From Glandiceps talaboti (Eukaryota; Hemichordata; Enteropneusta; Spengelidae): 64,000 bases of DNA. Position numbers and translations under genes: made by a program. Where the stretch lies: positions 21,619,892 to 21,683,891 of the forward strand of contig NC_135562.1 of NCBI RefSeq assembly GCF_964340395.1, in the 5' to 3' direction. Below are positions 51,754-64,000 of the stretch, piece by piece. Each line of letters begins with the position of its first letter. Within the stretch, counting starts at the first letter, position 1. The notes under the pieces were generated by a model. The model searched no databases and was not told the DNA's origin. It saw only the letters and a list, made by a program, of their open reading frames with translations.

Positions 51754-51772
51754 CACACACTCACTCACACTC
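51644..51772. repeat. (CA)n microsatellite with CTCACA interruptions
   Basis: A long dinucleotide run, with a central patch of alternating CTCACA units. Confidence 0.97.
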
Positions 51773-51861
51773 TGCTTGACTGCGAATAATGTCAAGGGCA
51801 CTCTCAATCATACAAACATATAGTTTGTATGTTTGGTGTTAAAATAGCTTGAATATGATAC

Positions 51862-52213
51862 ATGGCGAAGATGACGAATGCAGATGGAAACGCGGCGATG
51901 ACAAATACGGACGGAGATGTACGCGGTGAAAATATAAACGGTGGCGAAACTGCGAAATTTGTGTCTGTGGATGTTATGTATGAGAGAAAGGCCATAGAAA
52001 GGCAAGTGAAAATACTACCGACCAACCGACAAACCGGTCACCAACTTAACCTAGCCTGAGGACAACCAAAAATGAGAAGAAAGAGAAAAAGATGAAATGT
52101 TTGCGTATATGTAATACCGACAGCGAAAAAGGACCGAAATGCGAGGTAGTTGACGATGAAGACGAAATTATTTTTAATTTGGAGGTTGGGAAAGAGAAAG
52201 GGGAAGGGATATA
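51862..52213 (+). other. Possible plus-strand coding fragment(s)
   Basis: Two consecutive open segments have protein-like composition: MAKMTNADGNAAMTNTDGDV from 51862, and CLRICNTDSEKGPKCEVVDD then EDEIIFNLEV ending in TAG near 52213. They are in different frames, and no convincing intron joins them. CpG content is higher than in the flanks. This could be an eroded gene or chance. Confidence 0.2.
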
Positions 52214-52215
52214 GA

Positions 52216-52240
52216 AACTAGTCACTCATTCATTCATTCA
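52216..52240. repeat. Short (ATTC)n microsatellite
   Basis: About five TTCA units. Confidence 0.85.
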
Positions 52241-52299
52241 TTCATTCATACAATCATATTTAAAAAAGAAAAACAATTTTATCAAATATTAATAATCAC

Positions 52300-53290
52300 A
52301 TTCTTGGGTCTTCGAATTCATCTTGGGTCCATCCTAAAGTGAATTAATAAAAGTATTTATTGAAACAACATCCATTCGAATTGTAATATTTACTAAATCC
52401 TTAAACAAAATTGCTAACATCTAATATTCCATTGTGTAATGTGGTTCATATAATGCATGAGCATCATTCTACATCATGGCACTGTGAAATTATTTCACAA
52501 GTTTCTATGTCATTCATTCTCCAGTGTTCGAGATATGAGTCAAAACACTCAAAATTGCTATTACTTTACTAAGCTCTAAAAAAATATTACTGCTGATAAT
52601 ATCATAATTGAATATATAAAACAATAGACAATATATTTACATATTGAATGATTGTAATATCTACACTCAAAATTGCAATTACTTAATCGGACCTTTTAGA
52701 AAAATTACTTCAATACAATGTTTATTTTACTCTAATTTTAGCCTGAAAATACTTGTGAACTAAGCTTGTCATGTGATTAGTATTCAGTAGGCCACCCTCT
52801 CCCCCTTAGATTGTACTTGTATTTATCATTGATGACAGGAGAAAAATATTGACAATAACACATTGATGAAATTTATGTCGACTAATTTTAAAATTCAGAA
52901 TGTTGACTCACATCTGTGGCATTCGCAGTCGTTGTCACATCCATCCAGCTCCAGTCTTCGTACCATCTTCCGTGGCCTTGTAATCCTTAAGTGAGTAAAT
53001 AAAAGATAATTTATTTATTTATTGAATGAAAAGAAATTTATTAAAATTGTAATGTTTACACTCAAAATTACTAATATTGACTAACTTCTTTGTTGCTACT
53101 TATCATGTGATAAGAATTCACAAGGCCACCCTCTTCCCCTTAGATAACTTGTATTTATCATTGATGACAGAAGAAAAAAATATTGCCCAAAAACAAATTG
53201 ATGAAATTTATGGCGACTCGATGTTGACCCACTTCTGTGGTTTTTGCAATCAGTGTCACACCCATCCCTCTCCACTCTTTGTATCATCGT
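52300..53290. repeat. Diverged copies of the 420-bp monomer
   Basis: Segments such as 'gtccatcctaaag', 'gtaatatttact', 'ccatcttccgtggccttg' and 'tgatgaaatttatg' match parts of the main array with many changes. 52800-52930 and 53115-53280 also align to each other. This is the decayed edge of the array. Confidence 0.65.
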
Positions 53291-56200
53291 CATATTTCTT
53301 CATTCTGCTACAATCTACTTGTGACATAAGGTTGTCATTACTTGTCGTGTGCTTAGTACTGACAAAAGAACTTTTTGATAACTTATACTTTCCATTGCAG
53401 ATGGGAAGAAATATTGGCTAAAAATATTTAATGACCATTTCTCAGTAATTATACAATTCCAAAATCTTCACTTACTTCTTATTGATGGAATGAAATAACA
53501 GTTATTTAGATTCTAATATTTACTCTTAAAGTTGCCACTACTCAATTTAACCTTTTTGAAAAGATATTATCATGGATAATACAATTCTGTTCATCTCCAA
53601 AAAGATTTCTACATTCTGCTACAATCTACTTGTGACATAAGGTTTTCCTTACTTGTCGTGTGCTTAGTACTGACAAAAGAACTTTTTGATAACTTATACT
53701 TTCCATTGCAGATGGGAAGAAATATTGGGCAACAAAATTTAATGACCATTCTCAGTATTTATACAATTCCAAAATCTTCACTTACTTCTTCCACTTCTTG
53801 ATTGGCTGTCTGGTGTTAATCTGCCATCTGTGTTCGTGTCATCTTCCGTGACCTTGAGTTCCATCCTGAAAGGAATGAGTCAAACAATAAAGTATAAACT
53901 TATTGATGGAATGAAATAACAGTTATTTAGATTCTAATATTTACTCTTAAAGTTGCCACTACTCAATTTAATCTTTTTGAAAAGATATTACCACGGATAA
54001 TGCAATTCTGTTCATCTCAAATATTTCTTCATTCTGCTACAATCTACTTGTGACATAAGGTTGTCATTACTTGTCGTGTGCTTAGTACTGACAAAAGAAC
54101 TTTTTGATAACTTATACTTTCCATTGCAGATGGGAAGAAATATTGGGCAACAAAATTTAATGACCATTCTCAGTAATTATGCAATTCCAAAATCTTCACT
54201 TACTTCTTCCACTTCTTGATTGGCTGTCTGGTGTTCATATGCCATCTGTGTTTGTGTCATCTTCCGTGACCTTGAGTTCCATCCTGAAAGGAATGAATCA
54301 AACAATACAGTATAAACTTATTGATGGAATGAAATAACAGTTATTTAGATTCTAATATTTACTCTTAAAGTTGCCACTACTCAATTTCACCTTTTTGAAA
54401 AGATATTACCACGGATAATGCAATTCTGTTCATCTCCAATATTTCTTCATTCTGCTACAATCTCCTTGTGACATAATGTTGTCATTACTTGTCGTGTGCT
54501 TAGTACTGACAAAAGAACTTTTAGATAACTTATACTTTCCATTGCAGATGGGAAGAAATATTGGGTAACATAATTTAATGACCATTGTCAGTAATTATAC
54601 AATTCCAAAATCTTCACTTACTTCTTCCACTTCTTGATTGGCTGTCTGGTGTTAATCTGCCATCTGTGTTCGTGTCATCTTCCGTGACCTTGAGTTCCAT
54701 CCTGAAAGGAATGAGTCAAACAATAAAGTATAAACTTATTGATGGAATGAAATAACAGTTATTTAGATTCTAATATTTACTCTTAAAGTTGCCACTACTC
54801 AATTTAATCTTTTTGAAAAGATATTACCACGGATAATGCAATTCTGTTCATCTCAAATATTTCTTCATTCTGCTACAATCTACTTGTGACATAAGGTTGT
54901 CATTACTTGTCGTGTGCTTAGTACTGACAAAAGAACTTTTTGATAACTTATACTTTCCATTGCAGATGGGAAGAAATATTGGGCAACAAAATTTAATGAC
55001 CATTCTCAGTAATTATGCAATTCCAAAATCTTCACTTACTTCTTCCACTTCTTGATTGGCTGTCTGGTGTTCATATGCCATCTGTGTTTGTGTCATCTTC
55101 CGTGACCTTGAGTTCCATCCTGAAAGGAATGAATCAAACAATACAGTATAAACTTATTGATGGAATGAAATAACAGTTATTTAGATTCTAATATTTACTC
55201 TTAAAGTTGCCACTACTCAATTTCACCTTTTTGAAAAGATATTACCACGGATAATGCAATTCTGTTCATCTCCAATATTTCTTCATTCTGCTACAATCTA
55301 CTTGTGACATAAGGTTGTCAATACTTGTCGTGTGCTTAGTACTGACAAAACAACTTTTTAATAAATTATACTTTCCATTGCAGATGGGAAGAAATATTGG
55401 GCAACAAAATTTAATGACCATTCTCAGTAATTCTACAATTCCAAAATCTTCACTTACTTATTCCACTTCTTGATTGGCTGTCTGGTGTTCATCTGCCATC
55501 TGTGTTCGTGTCATCTTCCGTGACCTTGAGTTCCATCCTGACAGGAATGAATCAAACAATACAGTATAAACTTATTGATGGAATGAAATAACAGTATTCT
55601 AATATTTACTCTTCAAGTTGCTACTACTCAATTTAACCTTTTTGAAAAGATATTACTACGGATAATATAATTCTGTTCATCTCCAAAATATTTCTTTATT
55701 CTGCTACAATCTACTTGTGACATAAGGTTGTCATTACTTGTCGTGTGCTTAGTACTGACAAAAGAACTTTTTGATAACATATACTTTGCATTGCAGATGG
55801 GAAGAAATATTGGGCAACAAAATTTAATGACAATTCTCAGTAATTATACAATTCCAAAAGGTTGTCATTACTTGTCGTGTGCTTAGTACTGACAAAAGAA
55901 CTTTTAGATAACTTATACTTTCCATTGCAGATGGGAAGAAATATTGGGCAACAAAATTTAATGACCATTCTCAGTAATTATACAATTCCAAAAGGTTGTC
56001 ATTACTTGTCGTGTGCTTAGTACTGACAAAAGAACTTTTAGATAACTTATACTTTCCATTGCAGATGGGAAGAAATATTGGGCAACAAAATTTAATGACC
56101 ATTCTCAGTAATTATACAATTCCAAAAGGTTGTCATTACTTGTCGTGTGCTTAGTACTGACAAAAGAACCTTTTGATAACTTATACTTTCCATTGCAGAT

Positions 56201-59200
56201 GGGAAGAAATATTGGGCAACAAAATTTAATGACCATTCTCAGTAATTATACAATTCCAAAAGGTTGTCATTACTTGTCGTGTGCTTAGTACTGACAAAAG
56301 AACCTTTTGATAACTTATACTTTCCATTGCAGATAGGAAGAAATATTGGGCAACAAAATTTAATGACCATTCTCAGTAATTATACAATTCCAAAATCTTC
56401 ACTTACTTCTTCCACTTCTTGATTGGCTGTCTGGTGTTCATCTGCCATCTGTGTTCGTGTCATCTTCCGTGACCTTGAGTTCCATCCTGAAAGGAATGAA
56501 TCAAACAATACAGTATAAACTTATTGTTGGAATGAAATAACAGTTATTTAGATTGTAATATTTACTCTTAAAGTTGCCACTACTCAATTTAACCTTTTTG
56601 AAAAGATATTACCATGGATAATACAATTCTGTTCATCTCCAAAATATTTCTTCATTCTGCTACAATCTACTTGTGACATAAGGTTGTCATTACTTGTCGT
56701 GTGCTTAGTACTGACAAAAGAACTTTTTGATAACTTATACTTTCCATTGCAGATGGGAAGAAATATTGGGCAACAAAATTTAATGACCATTCTCAGTAAT
56801 TATACAATTCCAAAATCTTCACTTACTTCTTCCACTTCTTGATTGGCTGTCTGGTGTTCATCTGCCATCTGTGTTCGTGTCATCTTCCGTGACCTTGAGT
56901 TCCATCCTGAAAGGAATGAATCAAACAATACAGTATACACTTATTGATGGAATGAAATAAGAGTTATTTAGATTCTAATATTTACTCTTAAAGTTGCCAC
57001 TACACAATTTAACCTTTTTGAAAAGATATTACCATGGATAATACAATTCTGTTTATCTCCAAAATATTTCTTCATTCTGCTACAATCTACTTGTGACATG
57101 AGGTTGTCATTCCTTGTCGTGTGCTTAGTACTGACAAAAGAACTTTTTGATAACTTATACTTTCCATTGCAGATGGGAAGAAATATTGGGCAACAAAATT
57201 TAATGACCATTCTCAGTAATTATACAATTCCAAAATCTTCACTTACTTCTTTCACTTCTTGATTGGCTGTCTGGTGTTCATCTGCCATCTGTGTTCGTGT
57301 CATCTTCCGTGACCTTGAGTTCCATCCTGAAAGGAATAAATCAAACAATACAGTATAAACTTAATGATGGAATGAAATAACAGTTATTTAGATACTAATA
57401 TTTACTCTTAAAGTTGCCACTACTCAATTTAACCTTTTTGAAAAGATATTACCACGGATAATACAATTCTGTTCATCTCCAATATTTCTTCATTCTGCTA
57501 CAATCTACTTGTGACATAAGATTGTCATTACTTGTTCTGTGCTTAATACTGACAAAAGAACTTTTAGATAACATATACTTTGCATTGCAGATGGGAAGAA
57601 ATATTGGGCAACAAACTTTAATGACCATTCTCAGTAATTATACAATTCCAAAATCTTCACTTACTTCTTCCACTTCTTGATTGGCTGTCTGGTGTTCATC
57701 TGCCATCTGTGTTCGTGTCATCTTCAGTGACCTTGAGTTCCATCCTGAAAGGAATGAATCAAACAACACAGTATAAACTTATTGATGGAATGAAATAACA
57801 GTTATTTAGATGCTAATACTTACTCTTAAAGTTGCCACTACTCAATTTAACCTTTTTGAAAAGATATTACCATGGATAATACAATTCTGTTCATCTGCAA
57901 AATATTTCTTCATTCTGCTACAATCTCCTTGTGACATAATGTTGTCATTACTTGTCGTGTGCTTAGTACTGACAAAAGAACTTTTAGATAACTTATACTT
58001 TCCATTGCAGATGGGAAGAAATATTGGGTAACATAATTTAATGACCATTGTCAGTAATTATACAATTCCAAAATCTTCACTTACTTCTTCCACTTCTTGA
58101 TTGGCTGTCTGGTGTTAATCTGCCATCTGTGTTCGTGTCATCTTCCGTGACCTTGAGTTCCATCCTGAAAGGAATGAGTCAAACAATAAAGTATAAACTT
58201 ATTGATGGAATGAAATAACAGTTATTTAGATTCTAATATTTACTCTTAAAGTTGCCACTACTCAATTTAATCTTTTTGAAAAGATATTACCACGGATAAT
58301 GCAATTCTGTTCATCTCAAATATTTCTTCATTCTGCTACAATCTACTTGTGACATAAGGTTGTCATTACTTGTCGTGTGCTTAGTACTGACAAAAGAACT
58401 TTTTGATAACTTATACTTTCCATTGCAGATGGGAAGAAATATTGGGCAACAAAATTTAATGACCATTCTCAGTAATTATGCAATTCCAAAATCTTCACTT
58501 ACTTATTCCACTTCTTGATTGGCTGTCTGGTGTTCATATGCCATCTGTGTTTGTGTCATCTTCCGTGACCTTGAGTTCCATCCTGAAAGGAATGAATCAA
58601 ACAATACAGTATAAACTTATTGATGGAATGAAATAACAGTTATTTAGATTCTAATATTTACTCTTAAAGTTGCCACTACTCAATTTCACCTTTTTGAAAA
58701 GATATTACCACGGATAATGCAATTCTGTTCATCTCCAATATTTCTACATTCTGCTACAATCTACTTGTGACATAAGGTTGTCAATACTTGTCGTGTGCTT
58801 AGTACTGACAAAACAACTTTTTAATAAATTATACTTTCCATTGCAGATGGGAAGAAATATTGGGCAACAAAATTTAATGACCATTCTCAGTAATTCTACA
58901 ATTCCAAAATCTTCACTTACTTATTCCACTTCTTGATTGGCTGTCTGGTGTTCATCTGCCATCTGTGTTCGTGTCATCTTCCGTGACCTTGAGTTCCATC
59001 CTGACAGGAATGAATCAAACAATACAGTATAAACTTATTGATGGAATGAAATAACAGTATTCTAATATTTACTCTTCAAGTTGCTACTACTCAATTTAAC
59101 CTTTTTGAAAAGATATTACTACGGATAATATAATTCTGTTCATCTCCAAAATATTTCTTTATTCTGCTACAATCTACTTGTGACATAAGGTTGTCATTAC

Positions 59201-62200
59201 TTGTCGTGTGCTTAGTACTGACAAAAGAACTTTTTGATAACATATACTTTGCATTGCAGATGGGAAGAAATATTGGGCAACAAAATTTAATGACAATTCT
59301 CAGTAATTATACAATTCCAAAAGGTTGTCATTACTTGTCGTGTGCTTAGTACTGACAAAAGAACCTTTTGATAACTTATACTTTCCATTGCAGATGGGAA
59401 GAAATATTGGGCAACAAAATTTAATGACCATTCTCAGTAATTATACAATTCCAAAATCTTCACTTACTTCTTCCACTTCTTGATTGGCTGTCTGGTTTTC
59501 ATCTGCCATCTGTGTTCGTGTCATCTTCCTTGACCTTGGGTTCCATCCTGAAAGGAATGAATCAAACAACACAGTATAAACTTATTGATGGAATGAAATA
59601 ACAGTTATTTAGATTGTAATATTTACTCTTAAAGTTGCCACTACTCAATTTAACCTTTTTGAAAAGATATTACCATGGATAATACAATTCTGTTCATCTC
59701 CAAAATATTTCTTCATTCTGCTACAATCTACTTGTGACATAAGGTTGTCATTACTTGTCGTGTGCTTAGTACTGACAAAAGAACTTTTTGATAACTTATA
59801 CTTTCCATTGCAGATGGGAAGAAATATTGGGCAACAAAATTTAATGACCATTCTCAGTAATTATACAATTCCAAAATCTTCACTTACTTCTTCCACTTCT
59901 TGATTGGCTGTCTGGTGTTCATCTGCCATCTGTGTTCGTGTCATCTTCCGTGACCTTGAGTTCCATCCTGAAAGGAATGAATCAAACAATACAGTATACA
60001 CTTATTGATGGAATGAAATAAGAGTTATTTAGATTCTAATATTTACTCTTAAAGTTGCCACTACACAATTTAACCTTTTTGAAAAGATATTACCATGGAT
60101 AATACAATTCTGTTTATCTCCAAAATATTTCTTCATTCTGCTACAATCTACTTGTGACATGAGGTTGTCATTCCTTGTCGTGTGCTTAGTACTGACAAAA
60201 GAACTTTTTGATAACTTATACTTTCCATTGCAGATGGGAAGAAATATTGGGCAACAAAATTTAATGACCATTCTCAGTAATTATACAATTCCAAAATCTT
60301 CACTTACTTCTTTCACTTCTTGATTGGCTGTCTGGTGTTCATCTGCCATCTGTGTTCGTGTCATCTTCCGTGACCTTGAGTTCCATCCTGAAAGGAATAA
60401 ATCAAACAATACAGTATAAACTTAATGATGGAATGAAATAACAGTTATTTAGATTGTAATATTTACTCTTAAAGTTGCCACTACTCAATTTAACCTTTTT
60501 GAAAAGATATTACCACGGATAATACAATTCTGTTCATCTCCAATATTTCTTCATTCTGCTACAATCTACTTGTGACATAAGGTTGTCATTACTTGTTCTG
60601 TGCTTAATACTGACAAAAGAACTTTTAGATAACATATACTTTGCATTGCAGATGGGAAGAAATATTGGGCAACAAACTTTAATGACCATTCTCAGTAATT
60701 ATACAATTCCAAAATCTTCACTTACTTCTTCCACTTCTTGATTGGCTGTCTGGTGTTCATCTGCCATCTGTGTTGGTGTCATCTCCAGTGACCTTGAGTT
60801 CCATCCTGAAAGGAATGAATCAAACAACACAGTATAAACTTATTGATGGAATGAAATAACAGTTATTTAGATGCTAATACTTACTCTTAAAGTTGCCACT
60901 ACTCAATTTAACCTTTTTGAAAAGATATTACCATGGATAATACAATTCTGTTCATCTCCAAAATATTTCTTCATTCTGCTACAATCTACTTGTGACATAA
61001 GGTTGTCATTCCTTGTCGTGTGCTTAGTACTGACAAAAGAACTTTTTGATAACTTATACTTTCCATTGCAGATGGGAAGAAATATTGGGCAACAAAATTT
61101 AATGACCATTCTCAGTAATTATACAATGCCAAATTCTTCACTTACTTCTTCTACTTCTTGATTGGCTGTCTGGTGTTCATCTGCCATCTGTGTTCGTGTC
61201 ATCTTCCGTGACCTTGAGTTCCATCCTTAAAGGAATGAATCAAACAATACAGTATAAACTTATTGATGGAATGAAATAACAGTTATTTAGATTGTAATAT
61301 TTACTCTTAAAGTTGCCACTACTAAATTTAACCTTTTTGGAAAGATATTACCACGGATAATACAATTCTGTTCATCTCCAGTATTTCTTCATTCTGCTAC
61401 AATCTACTTGTGACATAAGGTTGTCATTCCTTGTCGTGTGCTTAGTACTGACAAAAGAACTTTTTGATAACTTATACTTTCCATTGCAGATGGGAAGAAA
61501 TATTGGGCAACAAAATTTAATGACCATTCTCAGTAATTATACAATTCCAAAATCTTCACTTACTTCTTCCACTTCTTGATTGGCTGTCTGGTGTTCATCT
61601 GCCATCTGTGTTCGTGTCATCTTCCGTGACCTTGAGTTCCATCCTGAAAGGAATGAATCAAACAATACAGTATAAACTTATTGATGGAATGAAATAACAG
61701 TTATTTAGATTCTAATATTTACTCTTAAAGTTGCCACTACTCAATTTAACCTTTTTGAAAAGATATTACCACGGATAATACAATTTTGTTCATCTCCAGT
61801 ATTTCTTCATTCTGCTACAATCTACTTGTGACATAAGGTTGTCATTACTTGTTCTGTGCTTAATACTGACAAAAGAACTTTTTGATAACTTATACTTTCC
61901 ATTGCAGATGGGAAGAAATATTGGGCAACAAAATTTAATGACCATTCTCAGTAATTATACAATTCCAAAATCTTCACTTACTTCTTCCACTTCTTGATTG
62001 GCTGTCTGGTGTTCATCTGCCATCTGAGTTCGTGTCATCTTCCGTGACCTTGAGTTCCATCCTGAAAGGAATGAATCAAACAATACAGTATAAACTTATT
62101 GATGGAATGAAATAAGAGTTAGTTAGATTCTAATATTTACTCTTAAAGTTGCCACTACTCAATTTAACCTTTTTGAAAAGATATTACCACGGATAATACA

Positions 62201-64000
62201 ATTCTGTTCATCTCCAGTATTTCTTCATTCTGCTACAATCTACTTGTGACATAAGGTTGTCATTACTTGTTGTGTGCTTAGTACTGACAAAAGAACCTTT
62301 TGATAACTTATACTTTCCATTGCAGATGGGAAGAAATATTGGGCAACAAAAGTTAATGACCATTCTCAGTAATTATACAATTCTAAAATCTTCACTTACT
62401 TCTTCCACTTCTTGATTGGCTGTCTGGTGTTCATCTGCCATCTGTGTTCGTGTCATCTTCCGTGACCTTGAGTTCCATCCTGAAAGGAATGAATCAAGCA
62501 ACACAGTATAAACTTATTGATGGAATGAAATAACAGTTATTTAGATTCTAATATTTACTCTTAAAGTTGCCACTACTCAATTTAACCTTTTTGAAAAGAT
62601 ATTACCATGGATAATACAAATCTGTTTATCTCCAAAATATTTCTTCATTCTGCTACAATCTACTTGTGACATGAGGTTGTCATTCCTTGTCGTGTGCTTA
62701 GTACTGACAAAAGAACTTTTTGATAACTTATACTTTCCATTGCAGATGGGAAGAAATATTGGGCAACAAAATTTAATGACCATTCTCAGTAATTATACAA
62801 TTCCAAAATCTTCACTTACTTCTTCCACTTCTTGATTGGCTGTCTGGTGTTCATCTGCCATCTGTGTTCGTGTCATCTTCCGTGACCTTGAGTTCCATCC
62901 TGAAAGGAATGAATCAAACAATACAGTATAAACTTATTGATGGAATGAAATAACAGTTATTTAGATTCTAATATTTACTCTTAAAGTTGCCACTACTCAA
63001 TTTAACCTTTTTGAAAAGATATTACCACGGATAATACAATTCTGTTCATCTCCAGTATTTCTTCATTCTGCTACAATCTACTTGTGACATAAGGTTGTCA
63101 TTACTTGTTCTGTGCTTAATACTGACAAAAGAACTTTTTGATAACTTATACTTTCCATTGCAGATGGGAAGAAATATTGGGCAACAAAATTTAATGACCA
63201 TTCTCAGTAATTATACAATTCCAAAATCTTCACTTACTTCTTCCACTTCTTGATTGGCTGTCTGGTGTTCATCTGCCATCTGTGTTCGTGTCATCTTCCG
63301 TGACCTTGAGTTCCATCCTGAAAGGAATGAATCAAACAATACAGTATAAACTTATTGATGGAATGAAATAACAGTTATTTAGATTCTAATATTTACTCTT
63401 AAAGTTGCCACTACTCAATTTAACCTTTTTGAAAAGATATTACCACGGATAATACAATTTTGTTCATCTCCAGTATTTCTTCATTCTGCTACAATCTACT
63501 TGTGACATAAGGTTGTCATTACTTGTTCTGTGCTTAATACTGACAAAAGAACTTTTTGATAACTTATACTTTCCATTGCAGATGGGAAGAAATATTGGGC
63601 AACAAAATTTAATGACCATTCTCAGTAATTATACAATTCCAAAATCTTCACTTACTTCTTCCACTTCTTGATTGGCTGTCTGGTGTTCATCTGCCATCTG
63701 AGTTCGTGTCATCTTCCGTGACCTTGAGTTCCATCCTGAAAGGAATGAATCAAACAATACAGTATAAACTTATTGATGGAATGAAATAAGAGTTAGTTAG
63801 ATTCTAATATTTACTCTTAAAGTTGCCACAACTCAATTTAACCTTTTTGAAAAGATATTACCACGGATAATACAATTCTGTTCATCTCCAGTATTTCTTC
63901 ATTCTGCTACAATCTACTTGTGACATAAGGTTGTCATTACTTGTTGTGTGCTTAGTACTGACAAAAGAACCTTTTGATAACTTATACTTTCCATTGCAGA
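53291..64000. repeat. 420-bp-period tandem array with higher-order structure (continues past window)
   Basis: Landmarks such as 'ttcttcattctgctacaatc', 'catctgccatctgtgttcgt' and 'gatgggaagaaatattgggc' recur every ~418-420 bases. On the minus strand each monomer holds an acceptor (CCTTTCAG/GATGG) and a donor (GAAGAA/GTAAGTGAAG) around an 80-nt segment, for example 56407-56486. An open segment of ~127 nt (56613-56739) follows a possible acceptor in some monomers. Stops and a 2-nt indel differ among copies, so stable coding is doubtful. Best read as an amplified genic fragment. Confidence 0.9.
55717..56390. repeat. 134-bp sub-array nested in the 420-bp array, 5 copies
   Basis: 'aggttgtcattacttgtcgt' to 'caattccaaa' repeats every 134 bases. 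The matching place in the next higher-order copy (about 59190-59460) has only two, which accounts for a 402-bp length difference. Confidence 0.9.

Noticed and set aside
55857-64000. Each 68-codon frame MVIKFCCPIF... as a separate small gene
   Set aside because: These frames are identical because of the 420-bp array. Many sister monomers are frameshifted, and the start codons lie in what looks like intron upstream of an acceptor.

Overview
The window is nuclear DNA from an intron-rich animal, most likely a marine invertebrate. The species cannot be fixed from sequence alone. Coding density is low, genes are split by GT-AG introns, and there is one LINE remnant and several MITE-like foldback elements. 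About one third of the 64 kb is tandem repeat. Three loci can be supported as genes, and one or two more are suggested by splice-bounded open exons.

Left part (1-15.4 kb). This is mostly minisatellites with periods of about 108, 23, 46, 39, 51, 62 and 22 bp, plus a 5'-truncated LINE 3' end and a 280-bp foldback element. The one convincing coding piece is a minus-strand exon at 6404-6613 with a start codon and a splice donor. It probably belongs to a gene whose noncoding first exon lies at about 15.46-15.7 kb.

Centre (15.4-32.5 kb). A promoter-like stretch with a CRE and a CCAAT box probably drives both that minus-strand gene and the plus-strand STT3A gene. STT3A is the catalytic subunit of oligosaccharyltransferase. 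Its complete coding sequence could be traced through 12 coding exons (710 aa), and every splice phase agrees. The striking feature is that tandem arrays sit on or just beside its splice sites. The ends of exons 2, 5 and 9 were themselves amplified with their donors, the start of exon 5 was duplicated with its acceptor, and introns 3, 6 and 11 carry arrays starting within about 75 nt of the donor.

Right-centre (32.5-46.2 kb). An intact single-exon class A GPCR lies on the minus strand at 34931-36007. A 2.1-kb array of 33-bp units follows, open in five of six frames, then a long hairpin element, microsatellites, a 190-bp MITE with a 9-bp target-site duplication, and three phase-compatible minus-strand exons of an unrecognised gene (44430-46151).

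Right end (46.2-64 kb). Dispersed low-complexity repeats lead into a 420-bp-period array from about 53.3 kb to the window edge, with diverged copies back to about 52.3 kb. It has higher-order structure. Each monomer carries canonical minus-strand splice sites around an 80-nt exon-like segment, which suggests amplification of a genic fragment, the same kind of event seen inside STT3A.
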